Shown here in pieces: positions 1 through 6,575 of a stretch of DNA of 10,602 bases. The number at the start of each line of letters is the position of its first letter. The stretch's first letter is position 1. The notes beneath the pieces were generated by a model that was not told where the DNA came from, did not search any database, and was given only the letters and a program-made list of their open reading frames with translations. Both the position numbers and the translations under genes were made by a program. The stretch covers positions 1 to 10,602 of the forward strand of contig LJUE01000116.1 of assembly GCA_001303885.1 (NCBI GenBank), in the 5' to 3' direction. The stretch is from Planctomycetes bacterium SM23_32. GTDB lineage: Bacteria; Planctomycetota; Brocadiia; SM23-32.

Positions 1-652
1 CATGGTGACGGCCGCCTTCGCGTTCGCGCGCGCGGCGGGGGCCGACTACCCGACGGCGGTGGGCCTGGCGAACTTCGCCGCCGGGCTGGAGGTGGGCCTG
101 CACGGCGTCACGCCCCTGCCCCGCCGGCAGATACTGGCAGCCATCCGCGCCGAGGCCGAGCCGGCGACGCGCAAGATCGTCGCGCGCGCCGAGGTGGAGG
201 CCCTCGTGCAGGAGCTGCGGCAACAGGGCCGCCGGATCGCGTTCACCAACGGCTGCTTCGACCTGCTGCACCTGGGGCACGTGCAGATGCTCCAGTACGC
301 GCGAGCCCAGGGCGACCTGCTCATTGTGGGGCTCAACACGGACGCCTCGGCGCGTAAGCTCAAGGGCCCCGGCCGCCCCATCAACTCCCAGGACGTGCGC
401 AGCCGCGTGCTGGCCTCCATCGCCGACGTGGACTACGTGGTGCTCTTCGACGAGGAGAGCGTGCTGCCCCTCATCAAGCAGGTCCGCCCCGACGTGCTGG
501 TCAAAGGCGGCGACTATGGGCGTGAGGGGGTGGTCGGCTGCGAGTTCGTCGAGTCCTGCGGCGGCGAGGTGAGGCTGGCGCCCCGCGTCGAGGGGCTCTC
601 GACCACCGAACTGGTAAACCGGATTGCGGGCAGCAATGAAGCAGCGGATTGA
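1..652 (+). CDS. hldE: Bifunctional heptose-7-phosphate kinase / heptose-1-phosphate adenylyltransferase, 3' part
   Basis: HldE (RfaE) phosphorylates D-glycero-D-manno-heptose-7-phosphate and later adenylates heptose-1-phosphate to ADP-heptose, the lipopolysaccharide core sugar donor, in the cytoplasm. The frame is open at the left edge. The first ~50 visible residues look like the last helix and tail of a PfkB/ribokinase domain (MVTAAFAFARAAGADY, then LANFAAGLEVGLHG). The ATG at base 2 is therefore probably internal, just after the expected GAGD catalytic motif, and the kinase body lies outside the window. From about residue 78 the cytidylyltransferase-like domain is complete: TNGCFDLLHLGH (82-93) carries the HxGH nucleotide-binding signature, followed by VKGGDY and a terminal GLSTTELVNRI. 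These are established family marks. The 3' end overlaps gmhA by 17 bases, so the two are almost certainly cotranscribed. A stand-alone nucleotidyltransferase (HldC) is less likely because of the kinase-like tail. Confidence 0.92.
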   Translation, partial: MVTAAFAFARAAGADYPTAVGLANFAAGLEVGLHGVTPLPRRQILAAIRAEAEPATRKIVARAEVEALVQELRQQGRRIAFTNGCFDLLHLGHVQMLQYARAQGDLLIVGLNTDASARKLKGPGRPINSQDVRSRVLASIADVDYVVLFDEESVLPLIKQVRPDVLVKGGDYGREGVVGCEFVESCGGEVRLAPRVEGLSTTELVNRIAGSNEAAD

Positions 653-1214
653 GGCCATCCTGCGCGAGACGATCGGCCTGCACGAGGCCCTGATCGCAGA
701 GGCGCCCCGCATCGGGCAAATGGCCCGGCGCATCGCCGAGGCGCTGGCCCGGGGCGGCACCCTCTACGTGATGGGCAACGGCGGCAGCGCCGCCGACGCA
801 CAGCACATGGCCGGCGAGCTGGTCGGGCGCTTCCTGCTGGAGGGCCGCGCTCCCCTGCCCTGCCTCGCGCTGAGCACGGACACCAGCGTGCTGACCGCCG
901 TGGGCAACGACTTCGGCATGGACCAGGTCTTCGTCAGGCAGGTGCAGGCCTACGTGCGGGAGGGCGACGCCGTGCTGGGCATCTCGACCAGCGGCAACTC
1001 GCCGAACGTGGTGCTGGCCGTCGAAGAGGCGCACAGGCGCGGGGCCGTGACGCTCGGCCTCCTCGGTGGCGACGGCGGCGAACTGGCGAGCGCCTGCGAC
1101 CTGGCCGTCGTCGTGCCGGCCCGGACCAGCCCGCGCATTCAGGAGGGCCACGCCACCGTCGTCCACATCCTGTGCGAGCTGGTCGAGGAGGCCCTCGTCG
1201 AGCCGTCCACCTGA
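636..1214 (+). CDS. gmhA: Sedoheptulose-7-phosphate isomerase GmhA
   Basis: GmhA converts sedoheptulose-7-phosphate to D-glycero-D-manno-heptose-7-phosphate, the committed cytoplasmic step that feeds the kinase encoded just upstream. The protein is 192 residues from this ATG, the usual family length. It is a single SIS domain: GNGGSAADAQHMAGE at 47-61, STDTSVLTAVGNDFG at 80-94, the phosphate-binding GISTSGNSPN at 115-124, and RIQEGHATVVH at 167-177. The expected zinc ligands are present as H57, E61, Q169 and H177, with the family's Q-x7-H spacing. A TTG four codons upstream (624) is also in frame, but the ATG fits the family's length and start better. The Shine-Dalgarno match is weak (GCGGG about 8 bases upstream), consistent with translational coupling to hldE through the 17-base overlap. 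gmhB is not in the window. Confidence 0.95.
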   Translation: MKQRIEAILRETIGLHEALIAEAPRIGQMARRIAEALARGGTLYVMGNGGSAADAQHMAGELVGRFLLEGRAPLPCLALSTDTSVLTAVGNDFGMDQVFVRQVQAYVREGDAVLGISTSGNSPNVVLAVEEAHRRGAVTLGLLGGDGGELASACDLAVVVPARTSPRIQEGHATVVHILCELVEEALVEPST

Positions 1215-1236
1215 GCCCGAAGATGGGAGCAGCGTC

Positions 1237-1869
1237 GTGCCGTTTGATCTCTCCGCAGCCGTGGTCCGGTTCCTGGCGCTGATGCCGGCGCTGACGGTGC
1301 ACGAGTTCGCCCACGCCTACAGCGCCTACCGCTTCGGCGACCCGACGCCGAAGCTGGACGGCCGCATCTCCCTGAACCCGCTGGACCACCTGGACCCGAT
1401 AGGGACGCTGATGATCCTGTTTGCGCCGATCGGCTGGGCCAAGCCCGTCCGGGTGAACCCCTACAACATGCGCGACCCGGCGCGCCACCTGATGATCTCG
1501 ACGGCCTGCGGCCCGCTGGCCAACATCGCCCAGGGCATCGTCTTCGGCCTCGTGGTGCGCGTCGTGCTGGGAGTGGCGCCGGCCGGCATGCTGGCCGACT
1601 CCCACGTCAGCTACTTCCTGATGATGGTGGTGCTCATCCCGTTCGCGCTGGCCTTGTTCAACCTCATCCCCCTGGGCCCGCTGGACGGCCACGAGGTGCT
1701 CCGCTACTTCCTGCCCTACGACCTGAAGGTGAAGTACCACGCGTTCAACAGCCGCTACGGCATGTTCGCCCTGCTGGGGCTGATCCTGCTCGCCCCCTAC
1801 GCGGGCTTCGACGTGATCGGTTACGTGATCCAGCCGGCGGTGTGGATGACGCGACAGCTGATCGGCTGA
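1237..1869 (+). CDS. Site-2 protease-type membrane metalloprotease (peptidase M50)
   Basis: This is a small intramembrane zinc metalloprotease of family M50 (site-2 protease type), 210 residues and nearly all membrane-embedded. The zinc site HEFAH lies at 22-26 inside the first hydrophobic segment. A conserved GPLANI is at 92-97 in a second segment. The third ligand region NLIPLGPLDG is at 142-151, where the aspartate completes the site. A last hydrophobic segment covers about 176-200. No PDZ or CBS domain is present, so it is the minimal core type, unlike RseP. The start is a GTG at 1237, with GGGAG seven bases upstream and gmhA ending 22 bases before. An in-frame ATG further upstream lies inside gmhA and would add a proline/arginine-rich shadow translation. 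Family members cut transmembrane or signal-peptide remnants. The substrate here is unknown, and the position in the run suggests cotranscription with gmhA and scpA. Confidence 0.9.
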   Translation: MPFDLSAAVVRFLALMPALTVHEFAHAYSAYRFGDPTPKLDGRISLNPLDHLDPIGTLMILFAPIGWAKPVRVNPYNMRDPARHLMISTACGPLANIAQGIVFGLVVRVVLGVAPAGMLADSHVSYFLMMVVLIPFALALFNLIPLGPLDGHEVLRYFLPYDLKVKYHAFNSRYGMFALLGLILLAPYAGFDVIGYVIQPAVWMTRQLIG

Positions 1870-1907
1870 GCCGGCCGCGGGGGGCGGCGTTCTTGCGAGG
1901 ACACAGG

Positions 1908-2675
1908 ATGGATTCAGAGGCCGGCCACGGGCTTTCGCTCCAGCAGTTCCGCACGGAGCTGGACGTCTTCAGCGGGCCGCTCGACCTGCTGCTCCATCTG
2001 ATCAAGCAGGAAGAGGTGGACATCTTCGAGGTGTCGGTCTCCCGCATAACGGAGCACTACCTGGGGGCCGTGCGCACCATGGAGTTCTTCGACGTCAACG
2101 TCGCGGCCGAGTTCCTGGTGGTGGCCGCCGCCCTGATGGAGATCAAGAGCCGCACCCTCCTGCCGCCCGGCGAGGACGAGAAGGAAGAGGAAGAGGACGA
2201 CCCGGGCGCCGAGCTGGTGCGGCGCCTGCTGGAATACAAGGAGTACAAGGAAGCGGCCGGTCACCTGGCCGACCGCGCCGAGGCGCACAGCGGCAAGTTC
2301 CCCCGGGCGCGGCACCAGCTGCCCGGAGCCGAGCCGGACGACGAGCCAACCGAACTGCTCCTGGAGGACCTCGCCGTCTGGGACCTGATGGCGGCGTTCG
2401 CGGAGGTCCTGCAGGAGACGCAGCTGCGGCGCCCCGCCGAGATCGTCCACAGCGACGTGCCGGTAAGCGCCTACATCCACGAGGTGCTGGCGGCGCTGCG
2501 TGCCGCGCGCGGGCCGGTGGAGTTCCTGGAGTTCTTCCGCCAGGAGCGTTCCCGCGCGCGCATCATCGGCATCTTCCTGGCCCTGCTCGAGCTGGTGCGG
2601 CGCAAGCAGCTCGACGTGAGACACCGCGAGGGGGACGGCTGCCACTTCGAGCTGCTGCTGCGAGAGGCCGGTTGA
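1908..2675 (+). CDS. scpA: Segregation and condensation protein A (kleisin)
   Basis: ScpA is the kleisin that, with ScpB, bridges the Smc dimer in the bacterial condensin complex and helps organise and segregate the chromosome. The 255-residue product shows the N-terminal kleisin signature FSGPLDLLLHLI at 21-32. It continues with EVDIFEVSVSRITEHYL and with FDVNVAAEFLVVAAALMEIKS, ending near residue 81. A strongly acidic linker follows at about 89-99 (EDEKEEEEDDP). The C-terminal winged-helix region contains FLEFFRQERSRARIIGIFLALLEL and a final beta-strand before the stop. Length is normal for the family. The ATG at 1908 has GCGAGG seven bases upstream, and the gap to the protease gene is 38 bases. 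scpB, often the next gene, is not next to it here. A Trm112-like gene with its own putative promoter follows instead. Confidence 0.94.
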   Translation: MDSEAGHGLSLQQFRTELDVFSGPLDLLLHLIKQEEVDIFEVSVSRITEHYLGAVRTMEFFDVNVAAEFLVVAAALMEIKSRTLLPPGEDEKEEEEDDPGAELVRRLLEYKEYKEAAGHLADRAEAHSGKFPRARHQLPGAEPDDEPTELLLEDLAVWDLMAAFAEVLQETQLRRPAEIVHSDVPVSAYIHEVLAALRAARGPVEFLEFFRQERSRARIIGIFLALLELVRRKQLDVRHREGDGCHFELLLREAG

Positions 2676-2694
2676 GGGCGCCCACGCGGCGCAT

Positions 2695-2723
2695 TTGCAG
2701 GCGTCGGGGCTTTCTGTTAGCAT
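2695..2723 (+). promoter_or_regulatory. Putative sigma-70-type promoter before the Trm112-like gene
   Basis: TTGCAG (2695-2700) and TAGCAT (2718-2723) are separated by 17 bases, in the short gap after scpA. The -35 box matches the TTGACA consensus at its first three positions. The -10 box matches TATAAT at four of six and has the same TAG-start style as the two better minus-strand promoters in this window. Transcription would start near 2730, only about 8 bases before the ATG at 2738. The hexamers are seen directly; promoter function is an inference. Confidence 0.4.
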
Positions 2724-2737
2724 GCCGCGTTCCCATT

Positions 2738-2974
2738 ATGGCGAACGAAGAAGACAACAGGCGAGCCGCCGCGCCTGAGGTGGACGAGAAGCTGCTCTCC
2801 CTGCTGGTCTGTCCGGCTTGTCGCCAGCCCGTGGAGCCGCGCGGCGGGCTGCTGCGATGCACCGGGTGCGGGCTCGGCTACCCCGTCGAGGACGGGGTCC
2901 CCGTGATGCTGGTCGAGCAAGCCGTGCCCCCTGAGACCGACCCGTCCGCGCCGAGCGAAGACGAACGCCCATAG
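2738..2974 (+). CDS. Trm112-like / UPF0434 small zinc-ribbon protein
   Basis: This 78-residue cytoplasmic protein has the Trm112/YcaR layout. A helix with LLSLLVCPAC leads into the first knuckle (C25, C28). CTGC gives the second knuckle (C41, C44), followed by the family's YPVEDGVPVMLVEQA (48-62). Four cysteines in two CxxC pairs should bind one zinc ion. In yeast and archaea Trm112 activates methyltransferases; the role of bacterial members is not established, so no function is assigned. The tail after residue 62 is acidic and proline-rich and probably disordered. I chose the ATG at 2738 because the conserved domain begins soon after it. A TTG at 2672 overlapping the scpA stop is also in frame, but would add 22 arginine-rich residues outside the conserved domain. 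There is no Shine-Dalgarno sequence before 2738; see the promoter entry. The metallophosphoesterase starts 20 bases downstream. Confidence 0.8.
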   Translation: MANEEDNRRAAAPEVDEKLLSLLVCPACRQPVEPRGGLLRCTGCGLGYPVEDGVPVMLVEQAVPPETDPSAPSEDERP

Positions 2975-2994
2975 CCGCACAGGGGCGCCGAGCC

Positions 2995-3747
2995 TTGAAA
3001 GCCATCATCTCCGACATCCACGGGAACCTGGAGGCCTTCCAGGCTGTCATGGAGGACATGCGGGTCCAGGGGGCCGACGAGCTGATCTGTCTGGGGGACT
3101 TCGTCGGCTACGGCCCCAATCCCAAGGAGTGCATTGACCTGGCGGTTGACTTCAGCATCGCCCTGTGCGGCAACCACGAGCACGCCCTGCTGACCCAGTT
3201 CGAGAGCTCCAACTTCAACATCCGCGCCCGCAGCTCCATTGACTGGACCCGCGAGCAGCTCAACCCCCTGGGCGAGGACCGCGAAGCCAACCTGCGACGC
3301 TGGGACTTCCTGGACAGCCTGGAGATGACCCACGAGGATGGCAACATCCTCTACGTGCACGGCACGCCCCGCGACCCGGTAGCCGAGTACCTCTACCCGC
3401 GCGACATCTACCGACCCCAGAAGTTGCGCGCCATCTTCGAGATGGTGCAGTGGCTCTGCTTCTGCGGCCACACCCACGTGCCCGGCATATGGACGCAGGA
3501 CATGATCTATCTGACCCCGCAGGAGGTGAACTACCGCTACCACCTGGTCAACAAGAAGACGGTGGTCAACGTCGGCAGCGTGGGTCAGCCCCGGGACGGC
3601 GACCCGCGTGCGACCTACGTGCTCTTCGACGGCAGCCGCATCGTGTTCCGCAAACTGGATTACCGCGTCCAGACCACGGCGCGCAAGATCAGATCCATAC
3701 CCCAGCTTGACCCTTACCTCGCCGAGCGGCTCCTTGAAGGCCGGTAG
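2995..3747 (+). CDS. Calcineurin-like metallophosphoesterase (YfcE/PrpE-like family)
   Basis: This 250-residue predicted cytoplasmic phosphoesterase has a dimetal site. The calcineurin-type motifs occur in order: D7-x-H9 in SDIHGN, GDFVGYGPNP at 34-43 (D35), GNHEH at 59-63 (N60, H61), the histidine of VHGTPRD at 122, and GHTH at 158-161 (H159, H161). NVGSVGQPRDGDPRA at 192-206 is typical of the YfcE / ApaH-PrpE-like group, whose members hydrolyse assorted phosphomonoesters and phosphodiesters. The true substrate cannot be read from sequence. The start is a TTG with AGGGG nine bases upstream; the first in-frame ATG lies downstream and would remove the D-x-H motif. The gene follows the Trm112-like gene by 20 bases, so they probably share a transcript. 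The C-terminal ~25 residues are basic, then end in a short helix-like LAERLLEGR. Confidence 0.88.
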   Translation: MKAIISDIHGNLEAFQAVMEDMRVQGADELICLGDFVGYGPNPKECIDLAVDFSIALCGNHEHALLTQFESSNFNIRARSSIDWTREQLNPLGEDREANLRRWDFLDSLEMTHEDGNILYVHGTPRDPVAEYLYPRDIYRPQKLRAIFEMVQWLCFCGHTHVPGIWTQDMIYLTPQEVNYRYHLVNKKTVVNVGSVGQPRDGDPRATYVLFDGSRIVFRKLDYRVQTTARKIRSIPQLDPYLAERLLEGR

Positions 3748-3753
3748 GGAACG

Positions 3754-3776
3754 AGGAGCCGGGGCCGGGCTCCTTT
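3754..3776 (+). terminator. Possible weak terminator or attenuator hairpin before yidC
   Basis: AGGAGCC (3754-3760) and GGCTCCT (3768-3774) form a perfect 7-bp stem with a 7-base GC-rich loop, ending in only TTT then C. It begins just after the metallophosphoesterase stop. The U-tract is too short for a confident intrinsic terminator, so termination, attenuation or mRNA 3'-end protection are all possible. The rest of the 85-base gap before yidC shows no convincing promoter. Confidence 0.3.
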
Positions 3777-3832
3777 CGGCCGGTCCGGGCGCCCAGCCGC
3801 CGGCAAGGCCGCGCACAAACGCCTGACGCCTC

Positions 3833-5842
3833 ATGGACAAGAAGACGTTCGCCCAGTTCCTGATCGCGAGCACCCTCATACTCCTGGTATGGTGGGCGGC
3901 GAGCTACGTCCTGTACGGCCCGCATGCGCGGGGCCGCCAGGCGCCGCCGGCCGCGCCCCCCGCTGCCGGTCAGGAAGGCCGGGCGCCCGCACTTGCGCCC
4001 GCGCCGGGGGCTCCGCCCGAGTCGCTCGACGAGACGGCTCCCACCGCCCTGCCCCCCGCGCCCACGCCTGAGCCCGAGCCGGAACCAGTCGAGGCCGTGC
4101 TGGACAACGGTGTGCTGAGCACGACCTGGACCAATCGAGGCGCCGCCCTCCGGCGGCTCCAACTGCTGGACGAACGCTACCGCGCCCCCTACAAGGAGGC
4201 CGGCAAACGCCCCGTCCTGACGCTGCTGCGCGACTTCCAGGAGGGCCTGCTCGGCGACACCATCGAGGCCGTCACGTTCTTCGACCAGGAGCCCGACGGG
4301 ACCGTGCGCGAGCTCGGCGTCGCGGCCGCCGACGCCGTCTACCGGCTGGAGGAAAGGGAACCGGACCGGCTCGTGTTCCGGCGCACGCTGGCCGACCGGC
4401 ACGGCCACGCCCTGGAGGTGGGCAAGACGGTCCGGCTGGAGGCCAACAGCCACCACTGCGACGTGACGTTGGAGTTCCGCAACGCGTCCGAGGAGCCCTT
4501 CGAGTTCTCGTGCGCGCTGAGGGGCCCGGCCGGCATAGAGCGCGAGTCGCTTCAGAGCACCTACCTCGGAGTGCGGGTGGCCAAGTTCGAAGGTGACGAT
4601 GACTACGACATAGACAAGATCCACCCCCGGAACCTGGCCAAGAAGGGCCCCCAGACCGACAGCTCCACCAACATTGCCTGGGCCGCTCTGGTGAACCACT
4701 ACTTCGCCGCCGTCATGCTGCCCGAGGACAGGAGCTGGGTGGACACGGTGGTGGCGCGGGTGGTAACCGACACAGACGTGCTGAACGCGCGCGGGCGCTG
4801 GCGGCCGGGCACCGTGCGCCGCGAGTCCGACCGTCAGACGCTGGCCCGCCAGAACGCCGCCGTCGTCATCAACACCGAACGCCGCCGCCTGGAGGCGGGC
4901 GAGAGCGTCACGTGGCGCTACCGCCTGGCGGCCGTGCCGAAGGAGGACGAAGTGCTCGCCTCCTACGGCGCCGGCCTGGAGGGCCTGGTCGAGTACGGCA
5001 TGTGGCCCGCCCTGAGCCGGCTGACGGTGGCCGTTCTGAACGGCGTCTACGCCGTCATCCCGAACTACGGGATCGCCATCCTGCTGGTGACCGCCATCGT
5101 CCGCGTGATCCTGCACCCGCTGACCCTGAAGGGCCAGCTCGGCATGATCAAGATGCAGAAGCTCCAGCCCCAGCTCGCCGAGCTTCAGCGCAAGCACGCC
5201 GACGACAAGCAGAGGCTGAGCCAGGAGCAATGGAAACTGTGGCAGCGCTACGGCGTCTCGCCGCTGAGCGGGTGCTGGCCGATGCTGCTCCAGATGCCCA
5301 TCCTGATCGCCCTGTTCGGCGCGCTGCGGGCAGCCATCGAGCTTCGGCACGCCGGCTTCCTGTGGATCGGGGACCTGAGCCGCCCGGACACCATCTTCCG
5401 CCTGCCCATCTACCTGCCGTTCCTGGGCAACGAGGTGAACCCCTTGCCCATCCTCATGAGCGTCGTCATGTTCGTGAACCAGCGCTTCATGTCCCAGACG
5501 CCCGCCACGGCCCAGGCCCGACAGCAGCAGGCCATGATGAAGTTCTTCCCCATCTTCCTGGCAGCCCTCTTCTACCACATGCCCAGCGGCCTGTGCCTGT
5601 ACTTCACCGCCAGCACCGCCATCGGGGCGCTGGAGCGCTGGATCATCGAGAAACGAACGGCGGGCATCGAGCTGAAACCGGTAGGCGAGGGAGACAGGAA
5701 GAGGAGGGCAAAGCGCCGTCCCTCCCCCGGAGAGCCCGGCAAGAAGGGCTGGCTGGACAAGCTCCAGAAGCTCCAGGACAGGTTCCAGCAGGACCGACGC
5801 ACGGCCCGCCGGCGCGGCAAAAAGGACGGCGGCAAGAAGTGA
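3833..5842 (+). CDS. yidC: Membrane protein insertase YidC (long form)
   Basis: YidC inserts and folds inner-membrane proteins, alone or with SecYEG. The 669-residue product starts with a signal-anchor helix (about 8-28). A proline/alanine/glutamate-rich linker (about 35-86) and the large periplasmic beta domain (about 87-375) follow. The conserved core begins at YGMWPALSRLTVAVLNGVY. R424 in IVRVILHPLT corresponds to the functionally important arginine of the hydrophilic groove. KMQKLQPQLAELQRKH forms the cytoplasmic coiled loop; WPMLLQMPILIALFGALR and FFPIFLAALFYHMPSGLCLY are typical late membrane segments. The tail from about 607 has 24 lysines/arginines in 63 residues. It is longer than E. 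coli YidC (548) because of the linker and tail. The ATG at 3833 is well bounded by an in-frame TGA at 3824, yet has no clear Shine-Dalgarno sequence. The usual rpmH-rnpA neighbours are absent. Confidence 0.97.
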   Translation: MDKKTFAQFLIASTLILLVWWAASYVLYGPHARGRQAPPAAPPAAGQEGRAPALAPAPGAPPESLDETAPTALPPAPTPEPEPEPVEAVLDNGVLSTTWTNRGAALRRLQLLDERYRAPYKEAGKRPVLTLLRDFQEGLLGDTIEAVTFFDQEPDGTVRELGVAAADAVYRLEEREPDRLVFRRTLADRHGHALEVGKTVRLEANSHHCDVTLEFRNASEEPFEFSCALRGPAGIERESLQSTYLGVRVAKFEGDDDYDIDKIHPRNLAKKGPQTDSSTNIAWAALVNHYFAAVMLPEDRSWVDTVVARVVTDTDVLNARGRWRPGTVRRESDRQTLARQNAAVVINTERRRLEAGESVTWRYRLAAVPKEDEVLASYGAGLEGLVEYGMWPALSRLTVAVLNGVYAVIPNYGIAILLVTAIVRVILHPLTLKGQLGMIKMQKLQPQLAELQRKHADDKQRLSQEQWKLWQRYGVSPLSGCWPMLLQMPILIALFGALRAAIELRHAGFLWIGDLSRPDTIFRLPIYLPFLGNEVNPLPILMSVVMFVNQRFMSQTPATAQARQQQAMMKFFPIFLAALFYHMPSGLCLYFTASTAIGALERWIIEKRTAGIELKPVGEGDRKRRAKRRPSPGEPGKKGWLDKLQKLQDRFQQDRRTARRRGKKDGGKK

Positions 5843-5953
5843 GCCGCCCCGGAGGCACTGCCGCTGCCTGAGCCGGCCCCGCCCCGCCGGCTCCCCCCCC
5901 GAGCAGAAGCCCCGCCGGCGGCCGGCAGGGCCGGTCAGTCACGTCGCGGCCGG
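5843..5953. other. Convergent intergenic region with strong GC hairpin
   Basis: This 111-base gap lies between the ends of yidC (plus) and the ferritin-like gene (minus). GAGCCGGC at 5870-5877 and GCCGGCTC at 5886-5893 are perfect inverted repeats, an 8-bp stem with an 8-base C-rich loop. A run of C, not T, follows. A second dense GC inverted-repeat patch built on GCCGGC/GGCCGGC lies at about 5911-5935. Neither has a U-tract on either strand. A bidirectional or factor-dependent transcription end is plausible but not shown. Confidence 0.45.
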
Positions 5954-6481
5954 CTACCCCGTGCCGAGCGAGCTCTGATCGCCCACGATCAGCGCCCACT
6001 CCTTCCAGAGGAACCATTCCTCGTTGCTGGTCAGGTACTCGATCGTGTTCTCCAGCATCTCGTAGTGCTGGTTCTCCTCGCGCGCGAGCCGCTCGAAAAG
6101 CTGTCGCACGGCCTCGTCGTCGGCCGTCTCCGCCTGTCCCGCGTAGAGGTCGTAGCTCTCCTTCTCCATGCCCATGGCCACGCGCACCGCGTCGCTCTCG
6201 TCGGAGGTGGCCTCCACGTAATCGCCCAGTCGCTCCGTGGCCTCGGTGAAGAGCGTGCGGATCTCATCGCGCGGCATCGGCATGCCAGCCACGTCCACGC
6301 CGATGCCCTCGGCCAGGTCGGTGATGATCCTCAGGTGGCGCCGTTCGTCGGCAGCGAAGGACTCGAACATACGCTTGCCCGAAAGCACGCCGCAGCCCTC
6401 GGCAGCCTGCGTGTAGAACTCAATCCCGTCCATCTCCAGCTTGCGCGCCTGATCCAGCGCCTGCTTCAGCTCCGGTTTCAT
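5954..6481 (-). CDS. Ferritin-like diiron protein (rubrerythrin-type, COG1633-like)
   Basis: This is a 175-residue four-helix-bundle protein. The likely diiron ligands are E16 in the first helix (KLEMDGIEFY), E46 and H49 in DERRH, E106 in MEKESYDLY, and E136 and H139 in REENQHYEMLE. This double E-x-x-H pattern is typical of rubrerythrin and ferritin-like proteins. No rubredoxin domain or CxxC pair is present, so it is a stand-alone diiron domain. Relatives handle peroxide, oxygen or iron in anaerobic and microaerobic bacteria; the role here is inferred. The final ~25 residues (EEWFLWKEWALIVGD) are tryptophan-rich. The start is the ATG whose first base is 6481, with GAGGGAG at 6488-6494 six bases upstream. 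Further in-frame sequence up to 6514 is not needed. It has its own strong promoter candidate, so it is probably a single-gene unit that could respond to oxidative stress. Confidence 0.88.
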   Translation of the reverse strand: MKPELKQALDQARKLEMDGIEFYTQAAEGCGVLSGKRMFESFAADERRHLRIITDLAEGIGVDVAGMPMPRDEIRTLFTEATERLGDYVEATSDESDAVRVAMGMEKESYDLYAGQAETADDEAVRQLFERLAREENQHYEMLENTIEYLTSNEEWFLWKEWALIVGDQSSLGTG

Positions 6482-6487
6482 GGGCAG

Positions 6488-6494
6488 CTCCCTC
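6488..6494 (-). promoter_or_regulatory. Strong Shine-Dalgarno fixing the ferritin-like start
   Basis: On the minus strand GAGGGAG sits six bases before the ATG at 6481. It supports that start over an in-frame upstream ATG at 6514, which would add 11 residues running through this site. Confidence 0.65.
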
Positions 6495-6526
6495 GGGTAG
6501 GATTGCCTCCCCAACGGCCACGGTCG

Positions 6527-6555
6527 AGCCTACACGACGCCCCCGGCCCTGTCAA
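6527..6555 (-). promoter_or_regulatory. Sigma-70-type promoter of the ferritin-like gene
   Basis: Read on the minus strand, a perfect TTGACA (6555-6550) is followed after 17 bases by TAGGCT (6532-6527), inside the 94-base gap upstream of the ferritin-like gene. The start of transcription would fall near 6520, giving a leader of about 40 bases that contains the strong ribosome-binding site. A perfect -35 box is rare by chance in such GC-rich DNA, and its position and orientation are right. The -10 box matches the consensus at three of six positions, but resembles the -10 box of the radical SAM promoter. Confidence 0.6.
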
Positions 6556-6575
6556 CGGAACCGACGGCGGCGCCC

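Noticed and set aside
2878..3879. Minus-strand open frame of 333 codons opposite the metallophosphoesterase and the start of yidC
   Set aside because: It is antisense to a gene with a complete set of catalytic motifs, and its His/Val/Gly/Gln-rich composition is that of a shadow frame.
3689..5578. Long minus-strand open frame (629 codons) opposite yidC
   Set aside because: It is rich in His, Gln, Gly, Val and Ala, as expected for the complement of a high-GC gene, with no recognisable motif. The plus strand encodes an unambiguous YidC across the same span.
4912..5871. Second plus-strand frame of 319 codons inside yidC
   Set aside because: It is rich in Pro, Ala, Arg and His, with no motif, out of frame with the conserved YidC core. 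It is a GC-rich shadow.
5870..5900. Intrinsic terminator for yidC
   Set aside because: The stem is good, but it is followed by C residues and not a U-tract, so I list it only as a hairpin.
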